Position numbers and translations under genes: made by a program. Below, piece by piece: positions 7,992 through 15,721 of a stretch of 64,000 nt of DNA (position 1 is the first letter of the stretch; each line of letters opens with the position of its first letter). This DNA comes from Novosphingobium acidiphilum DSM 19966 (lineage in GTDB: Bacteria; Pseudomonadota; Alphaproteobacteria; Sphingomonadales; Sphingomonadaceae), in the NCBI RefSeq assembly GCF_000429005.1, contig NZ_AUBA01000001.1, forward strand, positions 1 through 64,000, written 5' to 3'. The notes under the pieces are model-generated. The model was not told the origin of the DNA. It ran no database searches and saw nothing but the letters and a program-made list of their open reading frames with translations.

Positions 7992-8678
7992 TCAGGCGGG
8001 TGGCGGCACGTCCTCGCGTTCGGGCAGATAGGTCCCGGTTGCGGCAAAGTGTACCATTTCGGCAATGTTGGTGGCGTGGTCGCCGATCCGTTCGATATTG
8101 CGCGCTACAAACATCAGCTGCGCAACGCTGCTGATCGTGGCCGGGTTCTCGACCATGTATGACACAAAATTGCGAAACACGCTGTCGTAAAAGGCATCGA
8201 CCTTGGCATCGCGCTGGACAATTTCGGCGGCAGCGACGGGGTCCCGCGCGGCATAGGCGGTCAGCACGTCATGCACCATGTCGCCGGCCAGTTCGTTCAT
8301 CATCGGCAGCAGGGTCAGGGGTTCGAACCGTTTGCGCCCTTCGATATGACCAACGCGTTTGGCAATATTCTTGGCATAATCGCCGATCCGCTCGATCACG
8401 CCTGCAATCTTGAGTGCGGCAATCACTTCGCGCAAGTCGTCGGCCATCGGCGCACGCAGGGCAAGCACGCGCACCGACAGGCGGTCAACCTCGCTTTCCA
8501 GAAGATCGATGCGGCGGTCGCGCGCAATCACGCCTGCGGCCAGATCCTCGTCGCCATTGACCAGCGCCTCCATCGCCTCGGCAATCGACAGTTCGGCCAG
8601 GCCGCCCATTTCGGCGACCAGGCCGCGCAGCCGGGTCATGTCTTCATCGAAGGCTTTGACGGTGTGTTCGGCAACCAT
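7992..8678 (-). CDS. phoU: phosphate signalling protein PhoU
   Basis: Negative regulator linking the Pst transporter to PhoR, cytoplasmic and helical. It is 228 aa with the start at 8678 (MVAEHTVKAFDEDM) after CAGGAGATCGACC, a good SD. Upstream in-frame extension is unsupported. Two PhoU repeats are visible, each with the metal-binding E-x3-D type helix: residues about 90-105 (VIERIGDYAKNIAKR) and about 190-205 (NIERIGDHATNIAEM). It lies between phoR (133 bp upstream) and phoB. The pstSCAB genes that often sit here are absent. Confidence 0.95.
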   Translation of the reverse strand: MVAEHTVKAFDEDMTRLRGLVAEMGGLAELSIAEAMEALVNGDEDLAAGVIARDRRIDLLESEVDRLSVRVLALRAPMADDLREVIAALKIAGVIERIGDYAKNIAKRVGHIEGRKRFEPLTLLPMMNELAGDMVHDVLTAYAARDPVAAAEIVQRDAKVDAFYDSVFRNFVSYMVENPATISSVAQLMFVARNIERIGDHATNIAEMVHFAATGTYLPEREDVPPPA

Positions 8679-8811
8679 GGGGCGGTCGATCTCCTGCGCG
8701 GGTGTCGCTGGCAAAGTGTTGCGGTGTTTTGACAGATTCGTGAAGCGGCTCGCCCGGTTTGTGATGCGCGTGGAACGGCGGTTTGACGCAATATCTGTTG
8801 GTAAGCCGGTG

Positions 8812-10041
8812 TCAGGCCGTCGCGCGGTCGGGTTGTGCGGCCAGGCCGGGCAGCGGCGAGGCGGCGACAATGCCAAGCCGGATGGTCACGGTGGTGCCGA
8901 TGCCCAGGCGGCTGGAAATATCCAGCCGCCCGCGGTGGCGCTCGACGATGTGTTTGACAATGGCCAGGCCCAGGCCCGTGCCACCGGCCGCGCGGCTGCG
9001 GCCCGGATCCGTGCGATAGAACCGGCGGGTCAGGTGCGGGATGTGGTCGGCATGAATGCCTTCGCCATGGTCGGTCACGCTCAGCACGGCTTCATTGCCG
9101 ATGCGCACCACGCGCAATTCCACCGCGCGGGCCGGATCGGAATATTTCATCGAATTGTCGACCAGATTGCGGATCACCTGGTCCAGCTGCTGCCGGTCGC
9201 CCTGCACCAGCACATCTTCTGCCTCGACCAGGATGCGGTCTTCGCCCGAGGTTGCGGCAACTTCGCCTCCGATCGAGGCGGCCATCTGCCCCAGATCGAT
9301 ATGATCGCGCGGCAGGTCGTGTTTTTCCGCCTCGATCCGCGACAGCGACATCAGATCCTCGACCAGGTGCTGCAACCGCTTGGCCTCGCGCAGGACGGTG
9401 TTGTGAAACCGCGCGGTGGTTGCCGCATCGATCCGCGCATCGGGATCGGCCAGGGTTTCGATATAACCGATGATCGACGCCAGCGGCGTGCGCAATTCAT
9501 GGCTGGCATTGGCGACAAAATCGGTGTGCGCGCGGCTGATATCGGCCTCTGCCGTGCGATCGACCAGCTCGATCAGCGAAAAGCGATCGTCCACCGCGAC
9601 CCGGCGCACCTGCCAGATGCTGCGTGGTCCGGTCAGTCCGCGCACTGTCACGCTGCCTTCGCGCGTGTCGAGCAGGGTAATCGCCTCGGGATGGCGCAGT
9701 GCGACGCGCGCGTCCTGGCCGATGATATGCCCGCCCAGCTCGTCGCGCGCGGCAGCATTGGCAGCCGCAATGCGCTGTCCATCCAGCATCATCACCGGCA
9801 CGCCAAACGGCTCGATCAGGTCGATCATCGCCTGGCGCGACATTGCCGGTTCTTCGGCCACCCGCACCTCGACCGTGCGTTCGGGCCGCGCCAGCCACAA
9901 CGTGCCCAGCCACAGCACCAGCACGATGCCGGCGGTGATCAGTCCGGCGCCCGCCAGGGCCATGCCGGCGGTGGCCAGAACCGCCAGCGCGGTGCCGGTC
10001 CAGGGCAGTCGGGGGGAAGGGGGTGCGGCGTGGATTGTCAT
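8812..10041 (-). CDS. phoR: phosphate regulon sensor histidine kinase PhoR
   Basis: Membrane-bound sensor kinase partner of PhoB, 409 aa from the ATG at 10041. Two close membrane helices (about 15-33 and 35-52) are followed by a PAS-like region (about 70-165). The HisKA domain carries the phosphoacceptor His181 in NASHELRTPLASI. The HATPase domain has N-box (VIRNLVDNSMKYS), G1 (VTDHGEGI) and G2 (GGTGLGLAIVKHIVERHRG) motifs. The absence of a large periplasmic loop is normal for PhoR. It has no strong SD, and phoU follows after 133 bp. Confidence 0.92.
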   Translation of the reverse strand: MTIHAAPPSPRLPWTGTALAVLATAGMALAGAGLITAGIVLVLWLGTLWLARPERTVEVRVAEEPAMSRQAMIDLIEPFGVPVMMLDGQRIAAANAAARDELGGHIIGQDARVALRHPEAITLLDTREGSVTVRGLTGPRSIWQVRRVAVDDRFSLIELVDRTAEADISRAHTDFVANASHELRTPLASIIGYIETLADPDARIDAATTARFHNTVLREAKRLQHLVEDLMSLSRIEAEKHDLPRDHIDLGQMAASIGGEVAATSGEDRILVEAEDVLVQGDRQQLDQVIRNLVDNSMKYSDPARAVELRVVRIGNEAVLSVTDHGEGIHADHIPHLTRRFYRTDPGRSRAAGGTGLGLAIVKHIVERHRGRLDISSRLGIGTTVTIRLGIVAASPLPGLAAQPDRATA

Positions 10042-10119
10042 GGCATCACGATCATTACAGGTGATCCCGCGTGGTACCAGTGCTTCATGACCGTATCGAG
10101 GCACGTTGCCGAATTGCAA

Positions 10120-10332
10120 TCAAAGCCCGGCGCGCAAACCCATGGCAAGACACACAATTGCCGCGATCAGGGCGATGCTGGAAACCACGCCCCACGACAC
10201 CAGCGAAACCTTGTCGAGGTCGGTCCGGCGGATCTGTCGCTGATCGCGCACGATGCCAAAGATCGCGATCAGCCCGGCAATCGCCGCGATGACCAGAAAG
10301 GGATGTCCGGCGATGGTGGTTTGCATATCCAT
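10120..10332 (-). CDS. small two-helix membrane protein, unknown function
   Basis: 70 aa with two predicted membrane helices (about 9-28 and 44-66) joined by a charged linker rich in Arg, Gln and Asp (RDQRQIRRTDLDK). I do not recognise the family. It ends 78 bp upstream of phoR on the same strand and starts 32 bp after the 3' end of a tRNA-Glu gene, so it may be read with phoR or from tRNA read-through. There is no clear SD. The regular amphipathic/hydrophobic pattern makes a real protein more likely than chance. Confidence 0.55.
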   Translation of the reverse strand: MDMQTTIAGHPFLVIAAIAGLIAIFGIVRDQRQIRRTDLDKVSLVSWGVVSSIALIAAIVCLAMGLRAGL

Positions 10333-10363
10333 GGTGGCGTGCCGCTGGGCCTCAAAAGGCGAA

Positions 10364-10438
10364 TGGTGACCCCTACGGGAATCGAACCCGTGTTTCAGCC
10401 GTGAAAGGGCCGCGTCCTAACCGCTAGACGAAGGGGCC
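10364..10438 (-). tRNA. tRNA-Glu (anticodon TTC), copy 2
   Basis: Read on the minus strand it folds into a complete cloverleaf: acceptor GGCCCCT pairing with AGGGGTC, an anticodon loop containing TTC between CC and AC, and a T-arm with GGTTCGAATCC. The discriminator is A73, and the CCA end is encoded (10366-10364). It is identical over its whole length to the copy at 10499-10573. Confidence 0.95.
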
Positions 10439-10498
10439 AAAATGGCGTGCCAATGCTGGTACCGCTGACCGGGCCGGCCATCGAACCGGACAGACAGA

Positions 10499-10573
10499 TG
10501 GTGACCCCTACGGGAATCGAACCCGTGTTTCAGCCGTGAAAGGGCCGCGTCCTAACCGCTAGACGAAGGGGCC
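10499..10573 (-). tRNA. tRNA-Glu (anticodon TTC), copy 1
   Basis: Same 75-nt sequence as the gene at 10364-10438, including the encoded CCA. The two copies are in tandem with a 60-bp unrelated spacer (10439-10498), so they are probably one transcript processed into two tRNAs. The copy lies 113 bp downstream of the recJ stop on the same strand. Confidence 0.95.
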
Positions 10574-10686
10574 AAAGCGCGTGGCGCCGTTGGGCAGGCC
10601 GCGCCTCTATTGGCTCTGTTCTGGCGCGTCAACCCCAATTTGACAGCAACTGTCATCACTGTGCGCGGCCGCCCCGAGGGGTATGG

Positions 10687-12483
10687 TCAATCGGCGAACG
10701 CCGCATCCTCGACATGCAGTTCGGCGGCCGGCCGGCTGGCCCAGTCATCGACGCGCGCGCGCCCGGCCAGCCAGAACCGCCGTCCCTTGTGACCGTGCAG
10801 CAACGCCTGGCCCAGATCGGTGGTGGCCGCGCGAAACGCGATCGCCTTGAACGAGCGGCCGTCGTTGCCGGTTGCGACCATGCGCACATGATCCTGGCCC
10901 ACCGTATCGCATTTGACCAGCCGCACCGGGCCGACGGCCACACGCGGGCCGGGCCATCCGATCCCGAACGGTCCGGCGGCATCGAGCATGGTCACCAGAT
11001 CGGGTGTCAGCCCCCCCGGAGCCAGCGACAGGTCGATCAGCAGGCTTTGTGCAGTGCGCGCCTGGGCAATGTCACGCGCCAGTCGGTCATCGAGAAACCT
11101 GCGCAAGCCGTCAAGCTGCCCCGATGCGATCGTCAGGCCGCAGGCCATGGCATGGCCGCCACCCGCGATCAGCAGCCCTGCGGCGCGCGCGGCAATCACC
11201 GCCGCGCCCAGATCCACCCCGGCGATCGATCGTCCCGAACCCTTGCCGTTGCCGGCCTCGTCGGCGTCGAGCGCGATCACCAGTGTGGGCTTTCCGGTCT
11301 TTTCCTTGATGCGGCCGGCAACGATGCCGATCACGCCGGGATGCCACCCCGAACCCGCCAAGACGTTGACCGCGCAATCGCGCGCGCCAACCAGTTCGAT
11401 TTCCGCGGCTTCCTGTACCGCGGCCTCGATGGCGCGGCGTTCGTCGTTGAGCACCGACAGTTGCGCCGCAATCGCTGCCGCCTGGTCGGGATCGAGCGTG
11501 GTCAGCAATTGCACGCCGAGCGAACTGTCGCCGATGCGGCCCGCGGCATTGATACGCGGGCCAAGTGCAAAGCCCAGATCGCTGCACGTGGGGCTGCGCG
11601 TCAGGCGGCTGGCATCGATCAGCGCGGCCAGCCCGGTGTTTTCGCGCCGCGCCATGACTTTCAGGCCCTGGGCCACCAGTGCGCGGTTCAGCCCGCGCAA
11701 TTGCGCCATGTCGGCAACCGTGCCCAGCGCGACCAGATCGAGCAGGGCCATCAGGTCGGGCGGGGTGCCCGTGCCGAAAAATCCGCCGGCGCGCAGGACA
11801 CGCGATGTTGCCACCGCCAGCAGGAACGCCATGCCGACCGCGGCAAGATGGCCGTGTGCCGCCGCCTCGTCGCTTTCATCCAGGCGGTTGGGGTTGACCA
11901 GCGCAACCGTGATCGGCAGCTGCGCCGAACACTTGTGGTGATCAACCACGATCACCTCGACATTGGCGCGCGATGCCATGGCCAGCGCGTCGTGCGCCAT
12001 GGCGCCGCAATCGACGGTGATCACCAGTTGCGCGCCTTCGGCACCCAGCCGCACCAGCGCCTCGCCCGTGGGGCCATAGCCTTCGAGCAGGCGATCGGGA
12101 ATATAGGCGCGGGCATCGCTGCCGCACATCCGCAAAAACCGGATCAGCAGCGCCGCACTGGTTGCGCCATCGACGTCATAATCGCCATAAACGGCAATCG
12201 CTTCGCCCGCGATGATCGCCTGCGCCAGCCGTGCCGCAGCGGTTTCCATATCGCGAAAGATCGCTGGATCGGGCAGGAAATCGCGCAAGGTCGGGCGGCG
12301 ATGACGATCAAGTTCGGACCGGTCGATCCCGCGCGACAGCAACAGCTGGTCGACCATGTCGTCGCCTGCGGCCTGGGCGATGGCGCCGGGATCAGCGGGT
12401 TCGCCCATGTCCATATTCCCGCCGCGCCAACGCCAGGCCAGACCCGATAGCGATCGTTCGATGGTGGTAATGGATCTGTTCAT
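10687..12483 (-). CDS. recJ: single-stranded-DNA-specific exonuclease RecJ
   Basis: 5'-3' single-strand exonuclease acting in recombination and mismatch repair. It is 598 aa from the ATG at 12483 (MNRSITTIERSL), a usual length. The DHH phosphoesterase motifs are intact: YGDYDVDGATSA (about 99-110), ITVDCG (about 155-160) and VVDHHK (179-184). The DHHA1 part has GSGWHPGVIGIVAGR and the GGGHAMACGLTI signature, and an OB-fold C-terminus follows. The SD is poor. The upstream 214 bp (12484-12697) separates it from a divergently read flavodoxin gene and shows nothing else recognisable. Confidence 0.95.
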   Translation of the reverse strand: MNRSITTIERSLSGLAWRWRGGNMDMGEPADPGAIAQAAGDDMVDQLLLSRGIDRSELDRHRRPTLRDFLPDPAIFRDMETAAARLAQAIIAGEAIAVYGDYDVDGATSAALLIRFLRMCGSDARAYIPDRLLEGYGPTGEALVRLGAEGAQLVITVDCGAMAHDALAMASRANVEVIVVDHHKCSAQLPITVALVNPNRLDESDEAAAHGHLAAVGMAFLLAVATSRVLRAGGFFGTGTPPDLMALLDLVALGTVADMAQLRGLNRALVAQGLKVMARRENTGLAALIDASRLTRSPTCSDLGFALGPRINAAGRIGDSSLGVQLLTTLDPDQAAAIAAQLSVLNDERRAIEAAVQEAAEIELVGARDCAVNVLAGSGWHPGVIGIVAGRIKEKTGKPTLVIALDADEAGNGKGSGRSIAGVDLGAAVIAARAAGLLIAGGGHAMACGLTIASGQLDGLRRFLDDRLARDIAQARTAQSLLIDLSLAPGGLTPDLVTMLDAAGPFGIGWPGPRVAVGPVRLVKCDTVGQDHVRMVATGNDGRSFKAIAFRAATTDLGQALLHGHKGRRFWLAGRARVDDWASRPAAELHVEDAAFAD

Positions 12484-12697
12484 GGTGCCGGTTGTCAGGG
12501 GTGAAGGCCACCGACTAGGCCAAGTTGCCGGCGCAGACAATTGGCGACGCCCGTTTTCCGGCAGATCGGCGCGTTGGCAGACCGCCCGGGCTTGTCAATG
12601 CGACGCGGCGATAGTGACAAGCGGGGCGCATGTGCTAGAGCACTGCCTGGCAAACAGCAGGGGGCGCCGCGGCATCGATGGCGAACAATCCGGACCA

Positions 12698-13213
12698 GTG
12701 GCGATCGAGTATCGACGGGCCCGCGTGGCCGTGCTGATCGTATGGCACAGCCGCACCGGCGCGGCCCACGCCATGGCGCACAGCGCGTGGCACGGCGCGT
12801 GCGCGGAACCCGGCGCCAAGGCACGACTGATGCCGGCGACAGCGGTGGGCCCCGACGATATTCTGGCTGCGCGCGCATACCTGTTTGTCTGCCCGGAAAA
12901 CCTGGGCGGTTTAAGCGGCGAAATGAAAGCGTTTTTTGATCGTTGCTATTATCCCGTGCAGGGCCGCATCGCCGGCCGCGCCTATGCCACGGCGATTGCC
13001 GCGGGCAATGCCGGCCAAGGGGCCGAGACGCAGATCGACCGGATCGTGACCGGATGGCGGTTGCGCCGGGTGGCGCCTTCGCTGATCGTGCGCCTGGGTG
13101 CCGACACGCCCGAAGCGATCGCCGCGCCCAAGATCGTGTGCGGTAACGATCTGGAAAGCTGTCGGGATTTGGGACGGTCGCTCGCCACAGGCTTGCAACT
13201 TGGCATTTTCTGA
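12698..13213 (+). CDS. flavodoxin-like / NADPH-dependent FMN reductase family protein
   Basis: About 171 aa with the flavodoxin fold. The FMN phosphate loop is at the N-terminus (VLIVWHSRTGAAHAMA), followed by YLFVCPENLGGLSGEMKAFFDRCYY, the pattern of small FMN-dependent oxidoreductases. No ATG is available. The start could be the GTG at 12698 (VAIEYRRARVAV, with GGA eight bases upstream) or the GTG at 12725. I chose 12698 with limited confidence. It is followed 79 bp later by an unknown gene on the same strand. Redox partner and substrate cannot be told from the sequence. Confidence 0.75.
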   Translation: MAIEYRRARVAVLIVWHSRTGAAHAMAHSAWHGACAEPGAKARLMPATAVGPDDILAARAYLFVCPENLGGLSGEMKAFFDRCYYPVQGRIAGRAYATAIAAGNAGQGAETQIDRIVTGWRLRRVAPSLIVRLGADTPEAIAAPKIVCGNDLESCRDLGRSLATGLQLGIF

Positions 13214-13292
13214 CCTTTTGATTGACAGTTCGCAGCAAGGGATTGCCCAGGCGTGGCGCCCCGAAGCGAAGGCAGGGCAGGAACGACACACG

Positions 13293-14051
13293 GTGGCAGC
13301 AGACAGACACGATCGCGACGGACGCGCGTACGCATCGGCGCTGGCGCCGGTCGTTGCGTTGCTGTTTGATCCGGGCCAGCGGCCAGGCGCAGACACGATT
13401 GTTGCGCTGTCGCAGGCCCGGGGCCGCTTTGCGGTGGCCCATCGGGATGCAGGCGCGGGGCAGGTCGAACTGCGATGCGACGGGCTGGGGTTTGATTGTC
13501 ATGGTCTGGCGCCGACGCAGGCGCTGCGCATGGAGACGGCGCTTGCCCATCTGGCCCTGCCGGATGATTTTCAGGTTACCGAGCATGATCTGATCACGCT
13601 GGCGCCGGGCCAGGCGCTGGCCGGTGCGCGGCAATTGCTGCCGGTGGTGCGGATCCTGGGCGGACTGGTGATCGCGCTGGGCGCGTTGCCGGGTTTGCGT
13701 GCGGTGGCGTGGCTGCCGGCGCGGCTGGCGATGCCGCCGGCGTGGTTTGGGCAAGCGGTTGGCGCATGGCTGAATGGCGGCCCGTTTCCGGCACTGGCGC
13801 TGACCGGGCTCGATCGCGTGGATACCGGTTTTGCCAGTCGCGGGCTGGGCTTTTTTACCGGCCAGGAATTCCATTGGGCGGGGCACGGCGGGGCATTGCA
13901 GGAAAGCGACGCGCGCGGCGCGGTGCGGCTGACCGACTGGCTGGTGGCGCATGGCCGGATCGATACCGCGTGCGAGGTTGAACTGGCCGGTTTTGGCACG
14001 GTGCGCGTTGCACCCGATGGTCCCGATCGCCTGCAGGTGCACCGCCTTTAG
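13293..14051 (+). CDS. uncharacterised 252-aa protein
   Basis: No family recognised. It starts at a GTG (13293) preceded by GGCAGGAACGACACAC, a good SD; an earlier start would add residues read from non-conserved sequence. The protein is rich in Ala, Gly and Leu with a hydrophobic stretch near residues 108-140 (LPVVRILGGLVIALGALPGLRA) that could be a membrane or buried helix. It also has a GFASRGLGFFTGQEFHW segment with several aromatics in the C-terminal third. No signal peptide, zinc or nucleotide-binding motif is evident. The reading frame has the strong third-position GC bias of its neighbours, which supports it being real. It lies between a flavodoxin-like gene and an AHH nuclease gene on the same strand. 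Confidence 0.6.
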   Translation: MAADRHDRDGRAYASALAPVVALLFDPGQRPGADTIVALSQARGRFAVAHRDAGAGQVELRCDGLGFDCHGLAPTQALRMETALAHLALPDDFQVTEHDLITLAPGQALAGARQLLPVVRILGGLVIALGALPGLRAVAWLPARLAMPPAWFGQAVGAWLNGGPFPALALTGLDRVDTGFASRGLGFFTGQEFHWAGHGGALQESDARGAVRLTDWLVAHGRIDTACEVELAGFGTVRVAPDGPDRLQVHRL

Positions 14052-14149
14052 AACCGATTTGGTATCAAGCCGTGCCCCGCGTGTTTCGGCAATGGTTTGT
14101 TTACGCCTGCACGGCAGCGTGGCCCCGGGACACTTGGGGTAACTTAGGG

Positions 14150-14686
14150 ATGACCAGTCGACCAGCGGCGCCGCGCAAGGCACTGGCTTTCCGCGCGGTC
14201 AACGTGCCGGGAAGCGCAGGATACTGCGCAGGCTTGCAGCGGCATCATGTGCTGCCCCGGCAAGTGCTGGATACACCCGGCATTCATGCACTGATCGACG
14301 CCGTCGGGCCGGACAGCGTTGGCTTTCACGATTTTCGCCGCAACGGCCTGTTGCTGCCTGCCACCGATGAAGAAGCGGTGCGGTTGGGCCTGCCGCTGCA
14401 CCGCGGACCACACCAGTGCTACAACGAACTGGTGATCGAACGCATGGGCCAGATCGAAGCCGGCTGGCGCAAGCGGCGGCGCGGTGGCCGGGATGACAGC
14501 GCGCTGGTCGAGGCGGTGCTGCGGATCGACCTGTTGCAGCGCGCGCTGCGCCGCCGCCTGCTCGATCCGGCACATTGGCGCAGCATGCCGCTGCACGCGC
14601 GCGACCCCGCGCTTGATTTCAGCCACCTCGACCGCATGGCCGAGGCGTTGTGGGCGGCAACCGAGACGCGGGCGCCCTATCCCTGA
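14150..14686 (+). CDS. AHH-type (HNH/Endo VII superfamily) nuclease domain protein
   Basis: 178 aa. Residues about 28-100 show the AHH nuclease pattern: QRHHVLP with the paired histidines 32-33, then NGLLLP (65-70), His84 in LHRGPH, His88 and the YNE segment (91-93). The C-terminal part is Arg-rich and helical. In other proteins such domains are often the toxic tip of polymorphic toxins, but here the nuclease stands alone with no secretion trailer and no evident immunity gene. Free-standing sphingomonad homologues may instead be housekeeping. The start at 14150 gives TAGGG just upstream. The 3' end overlaps the convergent nitronate monooxygenase gene by 10 bp. Confidence 0.75.
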   Translation: MTSRPAAPRKALAFRAVNVPGSAGYCAGLQRHHVLPRQVLDTPGIHALIDAVGPDSVGFHDFRRNGLLLPATDEEAVRLGLPLHRGPHQCYNELVIERMGQIEAGWRKRRRGGRDDSALVEAVLRIDLLQRALRRRLLDPAHWRSMPLHARDPALDFSHLDRMAEALWAATETRAPYP

Positions 14687-15657
14687 AACGGTGCCACATT
14701 GGCGGCAAGCGCTGCCGCCGCGGCATGATATTCCGCCTCGAAGCGATCGACCCTGTCGGCCACGCTTTCCACCTGTGTGATCGTGCCGATACCCTGACCC
14801 GATCCCCAGATATCCTTCCACGCCTTGGCTTCGGTATTTCCGCCCGATCCGAAATTCATCTTCGACGGATCGCTGACCGGCAGATTGTCGGGATCAAGCC
14901 CGGCATTGGCAATCGACGAGCGCAGGTAATTGCCGTGCACCCCGGTGAACAGGTTGGAATAGATGATGTCGTCGGCGCCCGAATCGACAATCGCCTGTTT
15001 GTAGCTTTCCGCCGCGCGCGCTTCGTTGGTGGCGATCCAGGCAGAGCCGATATAGGCAAAATCGGCGCCCAGTGCCTGTGCCGCCAGGATCGACCGGCCG
15101 TGGCCGATCGCGCCCGACAGCGCGACCAGGCCATCGAACCAGGTGCGGATTTCCTGCATCAGCGCAAATGGCGATTGTGCGCCGGCATGCCCGCCGGCAC
15201 CTGCGGCCACCGGGATCAGTCCGTCGGCGCCCTTTTCGATCGCCTTGCGCGCAAAGCGGTTGTTGATCACATCGTGCAGCACGATCCCGCCCCAGCTGTG
15301 CGCCGCCTGATAGACATCTTCGCGCGCGCCGAGCGAGGTGATCAGCAGCGGCACCTGCCACTTGCCGCACAGTGCGATGTCTTCTTCCAGCCGGTTGTTG
15401 GTCTTGTGCACGATCTGGTTGACCGCAAAGGGTGCTGCGGGGCGATCGGGATGGGCGCGGTTGTGCGCGGCCAGTTCCTCGGTGATCTGGTGCAGCCATT
15501 CGTCCAGCTGGCTGATCGGGCGCGCATTGAGCGACGGGAAGCTGCCGACAACCCCCGCCTTGCATTGGGCAATCACCATTTCCGGCCCGGAAATGATGAA
15601 CAGCGGCGATGCGATCACCGGCAGACGCAGATTGGCAAACAGCGGGGGCAGGGGCAT
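14677..15657 (-). CDS. nitronate monooxygenase (2-nitropropane dioxygenase family)
   Basis: FMN-dependent TIM-barrel enzyme that oxidises alkyl nitronates such as propionate 3-nitronate, usually for detoxification. It is 326 aa, the family length. Visible features are the N-terminal LRLPVIASPLFIISGPEMVIA segment, the GAGGHAG motif (153-159) with the catalytic-type His157, and the FMN phosphate-binding GAIGHGRSILAAQALGA region. The start at 15657 has an AAGAAAG SD. It is followed on the same strand by nothing within 600 bp, and its stop lies inside the end of the AHH gene. Confidence 0.88.
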   Translation of the reverse strand: MPLPPLFANLRLPVIASPLFIISGPEMVIAQCKAGVVGSFPSLNARPISQLDEWLHQITEELAAHNRAHPDRPAAPFAVNQIVHKTNNRLEEDIALCGKWQVPLLITSLGAREDVYQAAHSWGGIVLHDVINNRFARKAIEKGADGLIPVAAGAGGHAGAQSPFALMQEIRTWFDGLVALSGAIGHGRSILAAQALGADFAYIGSAWIATNEARAAESYKQAIVDSGADDIIYSNLFTGVHGNYLRSSIANAGLDPDNLPVSDPSKMNFGSGGNTEAKAWKDIWGSGQGIGTITQVESVADRVDRFEAEYHAAAAALAANVAPFQG

Positions 15658-15721
15658 CGGCGCACTTTCTTAATTGATCGATTAAATCGGGCGATAACCG
15701 CGACGGAGGTGGCTTGTCAAT

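Noticed and set aside
8679..8811. Possible Pho box (CTGTCAA) upstream of phoU, and CTGTAAT upstream of phoR
   Set aside because: Only one half-site is good in each case; the second half at the required 11-bp period matches 3 of 7 or fewer bases.
8410..10404. 664-codon plus-strand frame across phoU, phoR and a tRNA
   Set aside because: Antisense to three well-supported genes and reads through a tRNA.
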